A DNA stretch of 64,000 bases from Owenia fusiformis (lineage: Eukaryota; Annelida; Polychaeta; Sabellida; Oweniidae). The notes beneath the pieces are model-generated. The model did no database searches. It saw only the letters and a program-made list of their open reading frames with translations, and was not told the DNA's origin. Where the stretch lies: NCBI GenBank assembly GCA_903813345.2, contig CAIIXF020000007.1, positions 2,115,730 to 2,179,729 on the forward strand, read 5' to 3'. Below, in pieces: positions 50,101 through 60,752 of the stretch. Position numbers and translations under genes: made by a program. Numbering within the stretch: the first letter of the stretch is position 1; the number at the start of each line of letters is the position of its first letter.

Positions 50101-53100
50101 ATTCAAGCATTTAACGACCGGGAAAATCAAGGGAAAGATCAATACCCGGTGATTTCAGCGGGAAGCGGCGTTTCGTTCAGTGGATGAGCTGCGCGCGCAC
50201 GCATAAATGTGATTATCCAATATATTTAGAGGAGGGCTATTTGAAATAGTTTTGGTCTCAGGCGCGACCCAGGGCTGTTGTCTTAAGGACATTTCGTTGA
50301 AAATGAGCCATTCGGCTGATAATTGGTAATAGTTTGCGATCTTATAATGTATAACTGTTACTCAGACACATATTTTGACACGATTCTGTTGGATATAAGC
50401 TTTGAACCGAGAGATATTCACGATTGATATGCACATTTTTGATTGTGCCATTGCTTTTCCATTGCACAATCCATGTATTGATAGAAGTAACATTAATAAT
50501 GCAGATTGTTTACCTTCAATACATGGCAGACACTACATATCGGTCTATTAATATTAAAATTTTAGAATGATCAATCAGGCAATGGTCCAAATCAAGTTAT
50601 AACATTATATGATATTCAGCAAGAAGTCCGGTAGAAATACAGAATATTTAAACATCAAAGCTGAAAGTTAAAAGCTAATCTGTCAATTTTCTGTCTGCAA
50701 AAGAGCGTTTACATTTGACACAAAAACAGACTGAGGCTTTGAAATCTAGGATTCCCAAGGAAAATATGACGTCATACTAATTAGCATAAGGATTTCCCTA
50801 TTGGTCTGGGTCGAGCCTTGTTCGAAAACACAATCCATAAATACATGCTAATTTCTAAGGAGATAGGAAGTGTATAACGTGTTTATCGATTTTGTTTAAA
50901 GATTTAATCAATTATCAAATTGTTTAAGTGGATAAAGTGGGCACACTTGCTTCAATTCATAGCGTAATCGACGGATAGAAACTGACCGAATTCCCGATAT
51001 CCTACCCCGTATTACTGTAGGCTATTAAGCACAGTGACCTACAGAGGGCGCTATCACAAACAAGTACTGCGCGAACCGATAAATTCCCGGGCATTGTAAC
51101 GCCCTTGGGAAAATTAGATATCGTTCAGTGCGTAAGATTTTCTTGCTGTTTCAGTCCTGGTTATTATTAACGGTGGTAATAATACTAATAACGTCATTTC
51201 TGCGGGCAATATAAGTGAAATATTGGACCTTAGGCCTTCAGCCCTCGGTCCAATATTTCACAATATTGCTCTCCGAAATGACGTTATTGCACTATTAAAT
51301 CGTATTATATTCTATTACATCACGTAATATCATATCATACTACACCCCTTCCATATGATCACAGCCGTGGCACTGACTACCACGGAATATTACTGATCAT
51401 TTCAGTAAAAATGATGACCTTATCCCTCAGAAATGAAGATTGTGTTCCACAGATAGTTTTGCGTGCCATGCGACATCGCCCAGTCTCTAGGAAATTGATT
51501 TTATTTTCTAGTTACTAATCGTATAATTGTGGATAGAGTGGTTAGCGACCCAACCTCCTTTGTTTACATTCGCAAAACTGTGAAAAAACTAGAAAAGTTG
51601 TCAAGATATTTTAAAAACTCAATAAATGGAACCGATTTCACTTGTAAGGTTCTACATGAAATGAGCAGATCAATGCGGTTCGTAATATCTTCAAATGAGC
51701 TATCTCTCCAGTTGAAGACATTCAATCAAAGACCACGTGTTACACTGGAGTGATCACGCATAACGTATTGAGCTCACTCGATTATCATTCCGGTGTAACA
51801 CGTGGTGTTTGATTGAATGTCTTCAACCACTTCATACCATTGCAGGTTATACCTTCCCAATATACACGTACAACTCTCCTCCATAAGTTTGGCAACCTTA
51901 GCTCCCCATTGAACTACGTGTTAAAGCCTCTGTACGTTTGAATTTTTATTTACTTAACTGGCGATGAAATGACTTATAATATTGATGGAAACGTAACTTG
52001 ACTTTATTTCCAATACCCCCAAATTTTCTCAATTTTTTCCTCAATTACAATATGTCGAAAACTTATGATAAATTTGATGAATTTTTGAAAATCGTCATTC
52101 CCATGGAATCCAATTGGAAATTGGGGGTTCGGGGCAAATTAAAAATCAGGATATCTTTTCAGTAAAAGATTCAGCAAAAAATATTTTTATATAAAAAATT
52201 GAATTGTCCAACTTTTATGTACACTAAGTGTTTAGTTTATTTCATGAATACTAAAGTTACAGCGCTTCAAAGTCATTTTTGAAAATAATTTTTCGCCTCC
52301 TGTGTTATTTCAATGGGAGAGGTATTTTGAAAAACAATTTTGACTTTAAAGCCCTATAACTTTGTTGAACCTGAAGAAACTTATCAATTTTTTATTAAAT
52401 AAAGTTAGCAAATTCAAATGCCTGCCTAACTCGTATTTTTTGCAAGGACCCGGATGGATGGATATTCTGTCATATGACTTGCGGCAAACCTACCACTTTC
52501 CATTGGTTAACATGGGAATGTCGATTTTCAAAAATTCATCAAATTTATCATCAATTTTCGACTTATTGTAATTGAGGGAAAAATTTTAGAAAATTTGGAG
52601 GTATTGGAAATAAAGTCAAATTACGTTTCCATCAATAGCATAAGTATTTTCAGCGAAGGTTAAGTAAATAAAAATTCAAAGGTAAAGAGGCTTTAACACG
52701 TAGTTCAATAGGGGAGCTAAGGTTGCCAAACTTATGGAGGGGAGTACCATATAACCAGGTCTTTGTTTTAACATATACAGCAGTTTGATAAGATTTTATG
52801 GCTTCGTAATGATTTATCTCTCAAAATGTTATGTTTCCGATTTCATCACATATCAAGATTGAGATGTTAAGCTTAAATACTTATTTAAATGTTTCTAACC
52901 CACAGGTTTGGACAACAAAGAATTTGCAGCCTGTGTAGGATATGGGTCCACCCCAAAGCGAGCCAATGTCTACAACTTCTCTGCTGCACTTACGATTGCA
53001 CCAATGAAACAGCTTTGGATCAGGAAAACTACCACGAATATCACTTCTGAAGCTGATGTCAATGGAAAGAAGATCGGTAAGGAAATGGTAACTTTTTTCA

Positions 53101-55402
53101 CAGAGTCAAACAATTGTTTTTCGATATATAACAAATATAAAATCATACCAACCTAGAATTTGAAATCACTATTTTTTTGAAAGACTTAAGTTTGTCTATG
53201 CTGTTATATTAATGGCGTGCTATCATATGTTTCTAGCTATACCTGGACCATTAACACAATATGGACAGTATGACGCAGCTTGTCTACAGCGCGTCTGGCC
53301 TGATGTTGTCCCAGGGGAGATCATTGAAACAGCTGCTGATGATATAGAACTTATAACGCAGCTTGTGAACAAAGAGGTAACTGCAGCAGAACAAATATGT
53401 TAAAATCTTAAAATTTATATCAGAATACTATAAGTTTCCTATCTCTACCTGTCCCTTGTTTGATGCAGCGCTAAGTCACACTAAAAACAGCAACTTTACG
53501 GAGTAGCAAATCCCACCGAACTAAACATGTTTTGATAAATAGCGGCCATCTTCAAAATTATCGAAGATTACGTTTTTTACGAAAAATGCCGGCCATTAGG
53601 AAAACAGCTGTCGTCTTTAAAGTTTCTTCTCAAGCAAAGCTTCTTTGTCCCATGACATCAGTACGTAGAATATGAACCAAATCCGTCCACTGGTATTTGA
53701 GTTATCAAAGATTACGTTTTTCACCAAAAATGGTGGTCATTATGAAATTCAGTGGCCATCTTGAAAATGTCTTCTTCTTTGAGTTGTCAAAGTTTACGTT
53801 ATTTTAGGAACAATTGCGGCCATTTTGAAATTAAACCGCCATCTAAAGCCTTTTCTAGGCGTTACGTGTAGAAGACAGATTCAATAAAAGACAAGTCTCG
53901 ATTTGGAAAAAGAAGGAATATAGAAATATCACCCAAATTAAATTATAAATATTCAAAAGAGGACATTTAAATCTACAATATGTAAACCTATCAAAATTGC
54001 CCAAAGCAGGCGTAACATGCAGTGCAGTAGACTGATGAAATTCGTTCTCAACATCGAGACTAGTCTTTTGAACCAAATCTGTCAACTAGTCTTTTCAATT
54101 CAATTCAATTCAAAATTCCATCATACAATATTTTATATATAACATGAAATAGACACCCAAAAGGGGCGTATACATTCCATCGGTTTTAATTTTAGATACG
54201 TAGTCGTAGATCAAAAGCTAAATGAACCAAACTGAAAGAGAAAGGTGCAAGCATAAATTATCATTGGTATTACTTGATAAGACAATTTTTATCAGTTTTT
54301 CGAATTCTTTCACGTGCTTTGCCTTTTTAAAATTCATAGCCAGTGAGTGATATAGGATTGCTCCTATAATCGCAATTGATTTTCGACCAGTTTCAGGTTT
54401 AACCCTTTTGATTGTTAAATTATATTTGTATCTACTGGTATCATGGGTTTGATGTCTGTCTTCTCTTGAAAAAATGTTTGAAATTACGAAATGGGAAATC
54501 TGCAGATTCTGTAAAAGTTTTCTGAACAAAAGTGAGTGTTTGCAATTTATTAATGTCAAAAATATTTTATATTTGATTTATTTATATTGAGTAGCCATAT
54601 TGGAAATTTCTTTTCAACCAGAGGTCCTTTTTCAATGAGGCACTGACTTTAAAATTTGATTCCAATCTGTCAACCGGTATTTGAGTTATTGCCCGGACAG
54701 ACGAACGAACGCACGAACCGACGGGCGGATGTCTTCTTTATATCCTACTCTTATTACGTTCGGTGGGGTAATTAAGTCCAATATGCAAGATTACTATTCA
54801 TATATTTGGTGATGTCGGAAGAATAGTCAAATATGGCAGCACAGTCCCCTGTTGTAGAGAGAATAACAAGTATGACCTATCTCCTTACACAGGCTGACAT
54901 TGCTATGGGACCCGTGATTCCAATGGATGCTGATGCTGAAACACAAGAGGCCATAAAGGATATCCAACGATTTGGAGAACCATTCCACTGCGTGAAAGAT
55001 GGAGTATTCCAGATGATGCACCGTAAGGATGAGGATATGAGATTGTTCAATATGTGCTACTGGTATGGGGTTGTCAGGACTGGTGAATACAAAAAAATGT
55101 GCGAAAAGTACGGTACGTGTACATGTTAAGTTATAATATTATCATTATTGGTATGGTTTATTCAGTTTCTTGGATGGCTATTTAGTGTTAAAATGGGACA
55201 ATACAGCCGTTATTTAAACGTTACTGTTACTGCGAATGAACATATGCATTATTTTTAATTATATTCAAAGATTCTAATCGTGGCTTGTTTTATTACAGGA
55301 GGCTTGGTGAAAGAATTGTGTATTGATTTCGAAGCTTGGATACGTGAAATGAATATGGATCCGAACCCACCTATGCAAGATGGTATGATGGGTGATATGT
55401 AA
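44107..55402 (+). CDS. Gene C: secreted periplasmic-binding-protein-like protein, 7 exons, 372 aa
   Basis: Exons 44107-44372, 48212-48286, 48931-49073, 52906-53076, 53237-53376, 54893-55112 and 55299-55402 join in frame. Total coding length equals gene B because exon 2 is one codon shorter and exon 7 one codon longer. The signal peptide and first 70 residues are the same as gene B; the end of exon 1 differs sharply (FLELLGFEEKDFCVQKTAV, with an added Cys). The binding domain keeps TPKRANVYNFS with the ligand arginine, but the usual FS-x-P proline is Ala (FSAAL). Lobe 2 opens EADVNGKKI and the domain closes HRKDEDMRLFNMCYWYG then TGEYKKMCEKYG. All splice sites are GT-AG and no exon carries a stop, so the gene looks functional despite its large, transposon-filled introns. 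Confidence 0.87.
44398..45131. mobile_element. Foldback family F2, copy 1 (gene C intron 1)
   Basis: Starts TACACTCCCCTCCAAACGTT. A complementary GGTTGCCAACTTATGGAGGG lies at 44544-44563, so 44398-44570 can fold. The rest (44571-45131) matches the interior of 51873-52745 in opposite orientation, for example GATGAATTTTTGAAAATCG. A rearranged copy. Confidence 0.65.
46183..47670. mobile_element. 1.49-kb DNA transposon with CACGGTG ends and 5-bp duplication
   Basis: A 31-bp terminal inverted repeat with one mismatch starts CACGGTGTCCAACCCAAACG. ATATT is duplicated at 46178-46182 and 47671-47675. CAC...GTG ends plus 5-bp duplications are characteristic of the Transib/RAG group, but the heptamer CACGGTG differs from the usual CACWRTG at one position and no transposase was recognised inside. 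Subterminal GCGTTTC motifs recur. It lies in gene C intron 1 and is absent from gene B. Confidence 0.72.
49955..49984 (+). repeat. (TATAT)n microsatellite in gene C intron 3
   Basis: About six copies of a 5-bp TATAT-type unit. Confidence 0.85.
49985..51186. other. Gene C intron 3 insert, unclassified
   Basis: Slightly GC-richer than surrounding intron and absent from gene B intron 3. No coding motif or terminal repeat was identified. Confidence 0.4.
51187..51290. repeat. 100-bp hairpin in gene C intron 3
   Basis: Arms AATAACGTCATTTC...GTGAAATATTGGACC and the matching GGTCCAATATTTCAC...GAAATGACGTTATT surround a short loop. MITE-like. Confidence 0.7.
51712..51830. repeat. 120-bp inverted repeat in gene C intron 3
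   Basis: GTTGAAGACATTCAATCAAA at the left and TTTGATTGAATGTCTTCAAC at the right, with inner CACGTGTTACAC/GTGTAACACGTG. The open frame 51529-51753 runs into the left arm and is probably spurious. Confidence 0.75.
51873..52745. mobile_element. Foldback family F2, copy 2 (gene C intron 3)
   Basis: Outer arms CTCCATAAGTTTGGCAACCT and its complement (ending TTATGGAGGGGAGT) extend inward through TTAAAGCCTCT and GGAAACGTAA for about 170 bp. Inner sequence around GATGAATTTTTGAAAATCG is also inverted. About 870 bp, non-coding. Confidence 0.78.
53477..54780 (+). repeat. Dispersed invertebrate repeat split by MITE M1 (gene C intron 5)
   Basis: Recurring phrases such as GGCCATCTT, GATTACGTTTTTCACCAAAA, CCGTCCACTGGTATTTGAGT and GTATTTGAGTTATTGCCCGG, ending in an ACGAACGAACGCACGAACCG run, mark a diverged interspersed repeat. 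M1 lies inside it. No coding. Confidence 0.5.
53887..54069. mobile_element. MITE family M1, copy 2
   Basis: Shares AGACAAGTCTCGATTTGG, AATATCACCCAAATTAAATT and the right end GAGACTAGTCTTTT with the other copies. Confidence 0.7.
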
Positions 55403-55627
55403 AAGAGATGCCCAAGCGAAACACAATGATAAATCATCTAATTATAGAACTTTGAAGCCAACATAACACAATGAACAATATAATTATCAATGCAAAGCCG
55501 TTTTTTACGTATTTGTATTTTGTACAACTCTCATGTAGACTATTTGCAATCCAGTCACATACATTAAATCACAACGGATCAAAACGATTTTGGAATCACC
55601 TGGTATGGTTGTTTAATCATTGTTTAT

Positions 55628-55633
55628 AATAAA
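55628..55633 (+). terminator. PolyA signal of gene C
   Basis: AATAAA 226 bp past the stop codon, positionally conserved with gene B. Confidence 0.6.
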
Positions 55634-55903
55634 TTAAAGTGGTTATTTACAAATGCGAACTGTTGTTCTGTCTGATTTATAAAATAATCAGTGAGATCTG
55701 ATCGAGAATTGTCTCATAGAATTTGTTGCAGGATAATTATATATCATATGAACAACAAAAATGGAAAACATTTTCTCATTACTTTGTATCGTGGATGTGC
55801 AACGGGTGTTAGAATGTATTTCTTCTCACATTTTTTCTATTCTGGGGTGAAATAAGGGCAATATATATTATATCCGAAGCCTAGATTCACTTGTTATTCT
55901 TGC

Positions 55904-56297
55904 AAAGGACGATTCTCGGTTTGGAGAACAGTCTCCTGGGCTAATAATTTTTTTCATGAAAAATATAGAAATATTACCCAAATTAAACTATGAATATTCA
56001 AAAGAGGACATTTAAATCTACAAGATGTAAAAATAACAAATTGGTCTGAAGCAGGGATAACGCTCAATTAGACCGATTCAATAAAATACAAGTCTCGATT
56101 TGGGGAAAAAAGTTCATCAGTGTACTGCGCTTATATTTTTTTGCGAAAAATCTAGAAATATTACCCAAATTAAATTATGACTATTTAAAAGAAAACATTC
56201 AAATCTATATTATGTAAAAAAATCAAATTTTTCCGAAGCAGGGATAATGCTCATTTATATTGATGAACTTCGTTCTCCAAACCGAGAATCGTCCTTT
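55904..56297. mobile_element. MITE family M1, two head-to-tail copies
   Basis: The left end AAAGGACGATTCTCGGTTTG and right end AACCGAGAATCGTCCTTT form the outer inverted repeat. A second internal start at about 56083 (AAAATACAAGTCTCGATTTG) shows two M1 units fused, sharing ATCTAGAAATATTACCCAAA. Confidence 0.75.
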
Positions 56298-56499
56298 AAA
56301 TTCAAGTTTTTCTTAGAAAACCTCATCTGTTCCTCAGCTAACCAGCTTTCTAATTATGTAGCCAGCAACTAGCACCATCTATATAAAAGGATCCGTCAAT
56401 GAGGTATATCCAGAACTTGGGCAATATCAAAACAGTAAAAAAAACGAATTCCATTAAGACCATGAAACAGTGTCAAAACATCCTAAAAAGACCCTGAAT

Positions 56500-56660
56500 A
56501 TGTATGTAAAAAAATGAATTCCATAAATACAATAAACTTGTGTGTAGAAAAACAACAAAAACAAACAATTGAACCCTAACCCTAAGACCATCATTATGTG
56601 TGAAAAAATGAATTCCATAAATACAATAAACTTGTGCGTCAAAAAATGACTAAAAATTAA
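56500..56660 (+). repeat. Imperfect tandem duplication
   Basis: AATGAATTCCATAAATACAA followed by TAAACTTGTG occurs twice (56513- and 56608-), with CCCTAACCCTAA between. Confidence 0.7.
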
Positions 56661-56734
56661 TTTAATTAACCCTAACTCTATTAAACAAGATGGGTTTTAA
56701 ATGATTACCTAACCCTGACCTGCCCGCTGAGAAC

Positions 56735-56992
56735 ACAGGGCGCGTACCAGGCCCTATGATACAGGGTCCACTTGGCAGGAGCGGCGATCGCGTACCAGAC
56801 GTGTACCAGAGGCGAATGTCGCTCCTGCCAAGTGGACCCAAATAAACAATAAACAATATCATTAGGGTCTGGTTCGCGATCGACGCTCCTGCCAAGTGGA
56901 CTTTGTATCACTGGGTCTGGTACGCGAGCGCTGCTCCTGCCAAGTGGACTCTGTATTATTAGTATAGGGTCTGGTACGCGATCGTATATTCA
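56735..56992. repeat. CTCCTGCCAAGTGGAC repeat cluster
   Basis: GCTCCTGCCAAGTGGAC occurs three times forward (from 56821, 56885 and 56932) and once inverted (GTCCACTTGGCAGGAGC near 56768), alternating with GGGTCTGGTACGCGATCG variants. It forms a GC-rich patch, with the period between the last two copies near 48-60 bp. No gene. Confidence 0.75.
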
Positions 56993-58042
56993 TGGTCCTA
57001 GGGTTAGCGTTGAATTCATTTTTTCCAATACTGTAGAAAATGCAAAGTGACCAATATTGCTCTGTTTGATGAATTCGCTATTAGCATATTGAATCCTAAA
57101 TATGTTTTATTTCATGAAGATCAAGCCACTATTGACTATCTTAGAAATTTTAAAAGGTAAATTACTTTCACAAATGTGAAAGAAAAACCTATTTCAAAAA
57201 CAACTTGTTCAAAACATTTGAGTTTTTTGGAATGTTTCGTCAATGTACGTGCAAACTATTGACAATTTGATGTTGTTATAAATCTATCCAAAGGACCATA
57301 TGAGGTATGGCAACTGATTTTAGGCGGTCATATCTTTCACAATCAGTACTTTCTGGCCATAAATTCAATGATTTTTATTTAAAGGGTTCCGATTAGCATC
57401 CCGTATAAAAACAATATGGCGGCTCCAGGTGAATCAACTGGATCAGTCCATTTTTAAGAAATAAGGGGAGTTCTGTAAAATCCAGTTTATTGAAATTGTC
57501 TTTGAGATAAAGTAATCCGTTTATAATGATTTTGAAAACGTTATCCAAAGAGTGATTGCGTTCAAATAATACATGTACAACAGCCAATATAAATTCTTGT
57601 ATTAGGAACCGGTTTGTCTTGCTTTGTTTCATTTGTAGGATATTTCATATGCCAAGCTGTGTGCTATTACGTTATGGGGAAATTTAGATGCCAATTTTTC
57701 CTTATTATACACAAATAGAAGATCCTGAAACTTCACCCATAAATGTGGAATTGATTTGTCAAAATAAAAATCACCCTTTTATAAATGTGTGACGATCTAT
57801 AATATACTTATGCTATATAACAGTTAGAGGTGTTAACACAACGACCTCGAACCTGTGAACCTTCGAGTATTATTCCGGGATCGGGCCTTTTATACTAAAC
57901 GGTGAGCAACACCAGAAACGAGCGTTCGATTTGCTAAACGATATGCGTCACCCTTTAAACAGATTGTTTTCTTTCAAGTTTCTCCAACACCATATTAACA
58001 ATTTCTGATAAGGAATGGGTATTGAAATGAGCTGAACATAAG
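56993..58042. other. Intergenic DNA
   Basis: A minus-strand open frame of 79 codons (57393-57632) contains FTELPLFLKNGLIQLIHLEP, which reads more protein-like than most here. It has no identified family or neighbouring exon, so I do not call it a gene. Confidence 0.3.
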
Positions 58043-58572
58043 CACTGGTGATCCGCTCGATACGCTGGTTACCGAAACGGTTCGTTTCGGTAACAAAATG
58101 TCGGAACGTAGAAGGTACGATGTTTATTTTTTCCTTATTTCACGTGTTGGCAGAATCACCACGACATTTTTCTCAAAACGTGTATCAGTATCTTATGTTT
58201 TAGAAAATGTACATGTTTGCGAAAAAATAGCTCAGAAGACAACAGAATTGTAGATTTAATTCCTCACTAAGTTACATTTAACGATATGGGTTAAAAATGC
58301 AGATCTTAACCGTTTTTTTAAAATACCTTGTATGTAACTTTAGTGAGGAATCAAATCGACGATTCTGTTGCCTCCTGAACTATTTGTTCGCAAATATGTA
58401 TATTTTCTTTAACATAAGATACTGATACACATCTGTGATAAAAATGTCTTGGGAATTCTGCCTACAACGTGTGAAATAAGGAAAAAAGGAAAATCGTACC
58501 TTTGACGTTCCGACATTTTGTTACCGAAACGAACCGTTTCGGTAACCAGCGTAATCGAGTGGATCACCAGTG
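58043..58572. mobile_element. 530-bp foldback element with CAC ends and 5-bp duplication
   Basis: Arms of about 250 bp fold from CACTGGTGATCCGCTCGATA and its complement. Near the ends, GGTTACCGAAACGGTTCGTTT is present in both arms with its own internal palindrome. ATAAG flanks both sides (58038-58042 and 58573-58577), a 5-bp target duplication. CAC...GTG ends resemble the 46183-47670 element's ends, but the inner sequence differs. Non-coding. Confidence 0.8.
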
Positions 58573-58577
58573 ATAAG

Positions 58578-60752
58578 CCCACATATTCCAGTTTATTTTT
58601 CCACAGGGGAAAACATGCTATCCATTGTTTTCAGCATAATTTTGTTCATCGAAAATTGATATCTTCAAAACTCGTTGTTCAATACCAATCTACTTTTGAA
58701 GAAGTTATGACTTCTTGTTGAATCTTTCCATGCAGTAAAAATATAAATCAGAAAAAGAAGATCCTCTTTTGAGTAAATAGGTTCATTGATTGATATTCTC
58801 TCATCATTTGGACTTTACTTTAAGAAAACATATTGTTTCATAAAAATACATTTTTATATGGCATATATTTAGTTAGAACTATGATCAAAACATAGGCAGG
58901 ACAGAAACTAATGTTAACAAAATCTACTATGCTGTGAATTATTAAAATTGCTTCGCAGAACCTGTAACCACGTTACCATGACAACCACCATTTTGGTATT
59001 ATTCAGTATATCTCAATATAGATCTTTTTGATGAATGACGAAAAATAAAGGTTTGAGGGCAAAATTAGCTTTACTTATTGAATGCCCTGTATAATTCATT
59101 ATATCTAAAAACAACCAGAATATCAAACATTCCGACGTATTTCTTGTATAGTAAAATATAAAACGTACAAAATATAATAATATATATTTACATAACTATA
59201 ATATATAATACTTTTTGACTTTGAGCTATTTAATAATTGTCTCTTTGAATCATTCATAAAAAGAGAAAAGCTCATAACACTATTTATAAATATAACATAA
59301 AACTCAAACATCACGAGACGTTTACACTATGTAGAATACCAATGTAAGATAGATGTGTAGTGGTAGATATAAATACACTGATAAAATCACTATAAGACTA
59401 GAGTATCATTTATGATTGTCCTTTCCTTTGCTGTTCATTGAAAAAAGTTTATTTGTATTTTCATCCATGTATTTTATACGAATACGAGGCGTCTGGATTG
59501 TATATAGATCACAATGACGATGGTTGTAATGTATGTTCGATTTTCACATGAATCACTATGATTATGTATTGTCGGTGGTAACTTCCTAACACGTTAGTGT
59601 GCTGCCCTACCAATTCCTTTTTGCTTCATATCATGAAGACGATCGGTTTTAAATAACTGGAATAGATGAATAAAATGTTCTTACTTGGTACATGCACCAG
59701 TTGACGTACTGAAATATGATCATACTTTTCTTTAGTATGGAGACAATTTCAAGTACACAAAAATGAGTAAAAACTAATATTCTAGAAAATGAATACTTTG
59801 AAATTCTCTAAGAAAAACTCAAAATCATAAAAAATGTCTCGGAAATATGCCTTTGACATACTTTTGAACAAAACTTATTATTGCATTTACCTTCCCGAAT
59901 CATTTTTGTTCACTGTAACTCGCGCACGATCGGATTATGTAACTAACTGGCTCCTCGACAGCTCTCTCTTTACCCGTCTTTAGCTAACCCTCCTCAAGTA
60001 CATCTGAAAAAATGCCTCTCGACCAAATGACTCCAAAGGAAGTTGTAAATAGTATACAATTCATTCTGATATCTCTTGCATATTTACTCTAGGTTTGAAA
60101 TAAAAATTTGGATAATGTTTATGTTCATGTCTTTTCGATTATAGCCTAGTTACCAACGAAGACGATGTCATAGCTAACACGGGTCAACATGTGACCATTA
60201 AATGATAAAATGTGATCGAGTCTGTCTTCTTTGAATAACAGGCATAATCGGTATGTTTACCTATTTGACAAGGTTAGAGGTCTAACTAACGTCAAAATGT
60301 TTGGCAAGCATCTATTTTGGTTTTATCACACCACTATATTGGCACATTAGACCCGATGGAGACATCGATGCGATGATGCCATCAAAGTAAACGTGAACCA
60401 ATGTAATGGGTTTGCGAAAGACATAACTTCACATTTGTCTTTATCCGATGGGTTTTGTTAAGACCAATCTGATAAAGGGCCAAACGTCAAGAGTTACGTA
60501 AGCTTAGAAGTGCGTTAATCAGCGTAGACATGTGTTATTACACAGTGGTTACTAATACAGTTAGAAGACGTCACAATACTAGTATTATGTATCTAACGCT
60601 GAAATAAACGCTGCATACAGGGTATCTCTGAATTCGAAATTTCAAAATTAGAATATCTACTATTATAATATGTTTTTAATTTTTTAAATATGATGTATTT
60701 ATCTTTACAATATGAGTGTGTATTTGAAGAAACGTTGTACAAAAGGTTATAC
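58578..60752. other. Intergenic DNA, nothing recognised
   Basis: AT-rich, with only short motif-free frames. No repeat structure noticed. Confidence 0.4.

Larger units (their letters stand above)
42418..55807 (+). repeat. Segmental duplication, copy 2 (gene C unit)
   Basis: Collinear with 10869-18502, but expanded by a LINE fragment upstream of exon 1 and by transposons in introns 1, 3 and 5. Confidence 0.8.

Noticed and set aside
57393-57632. 79-codon minus-strand frame with a protein-like C-terminal half
   Set aside because: Could be an exon remnant, but no acceptor/donor pair in a sensible phase or family match was found.
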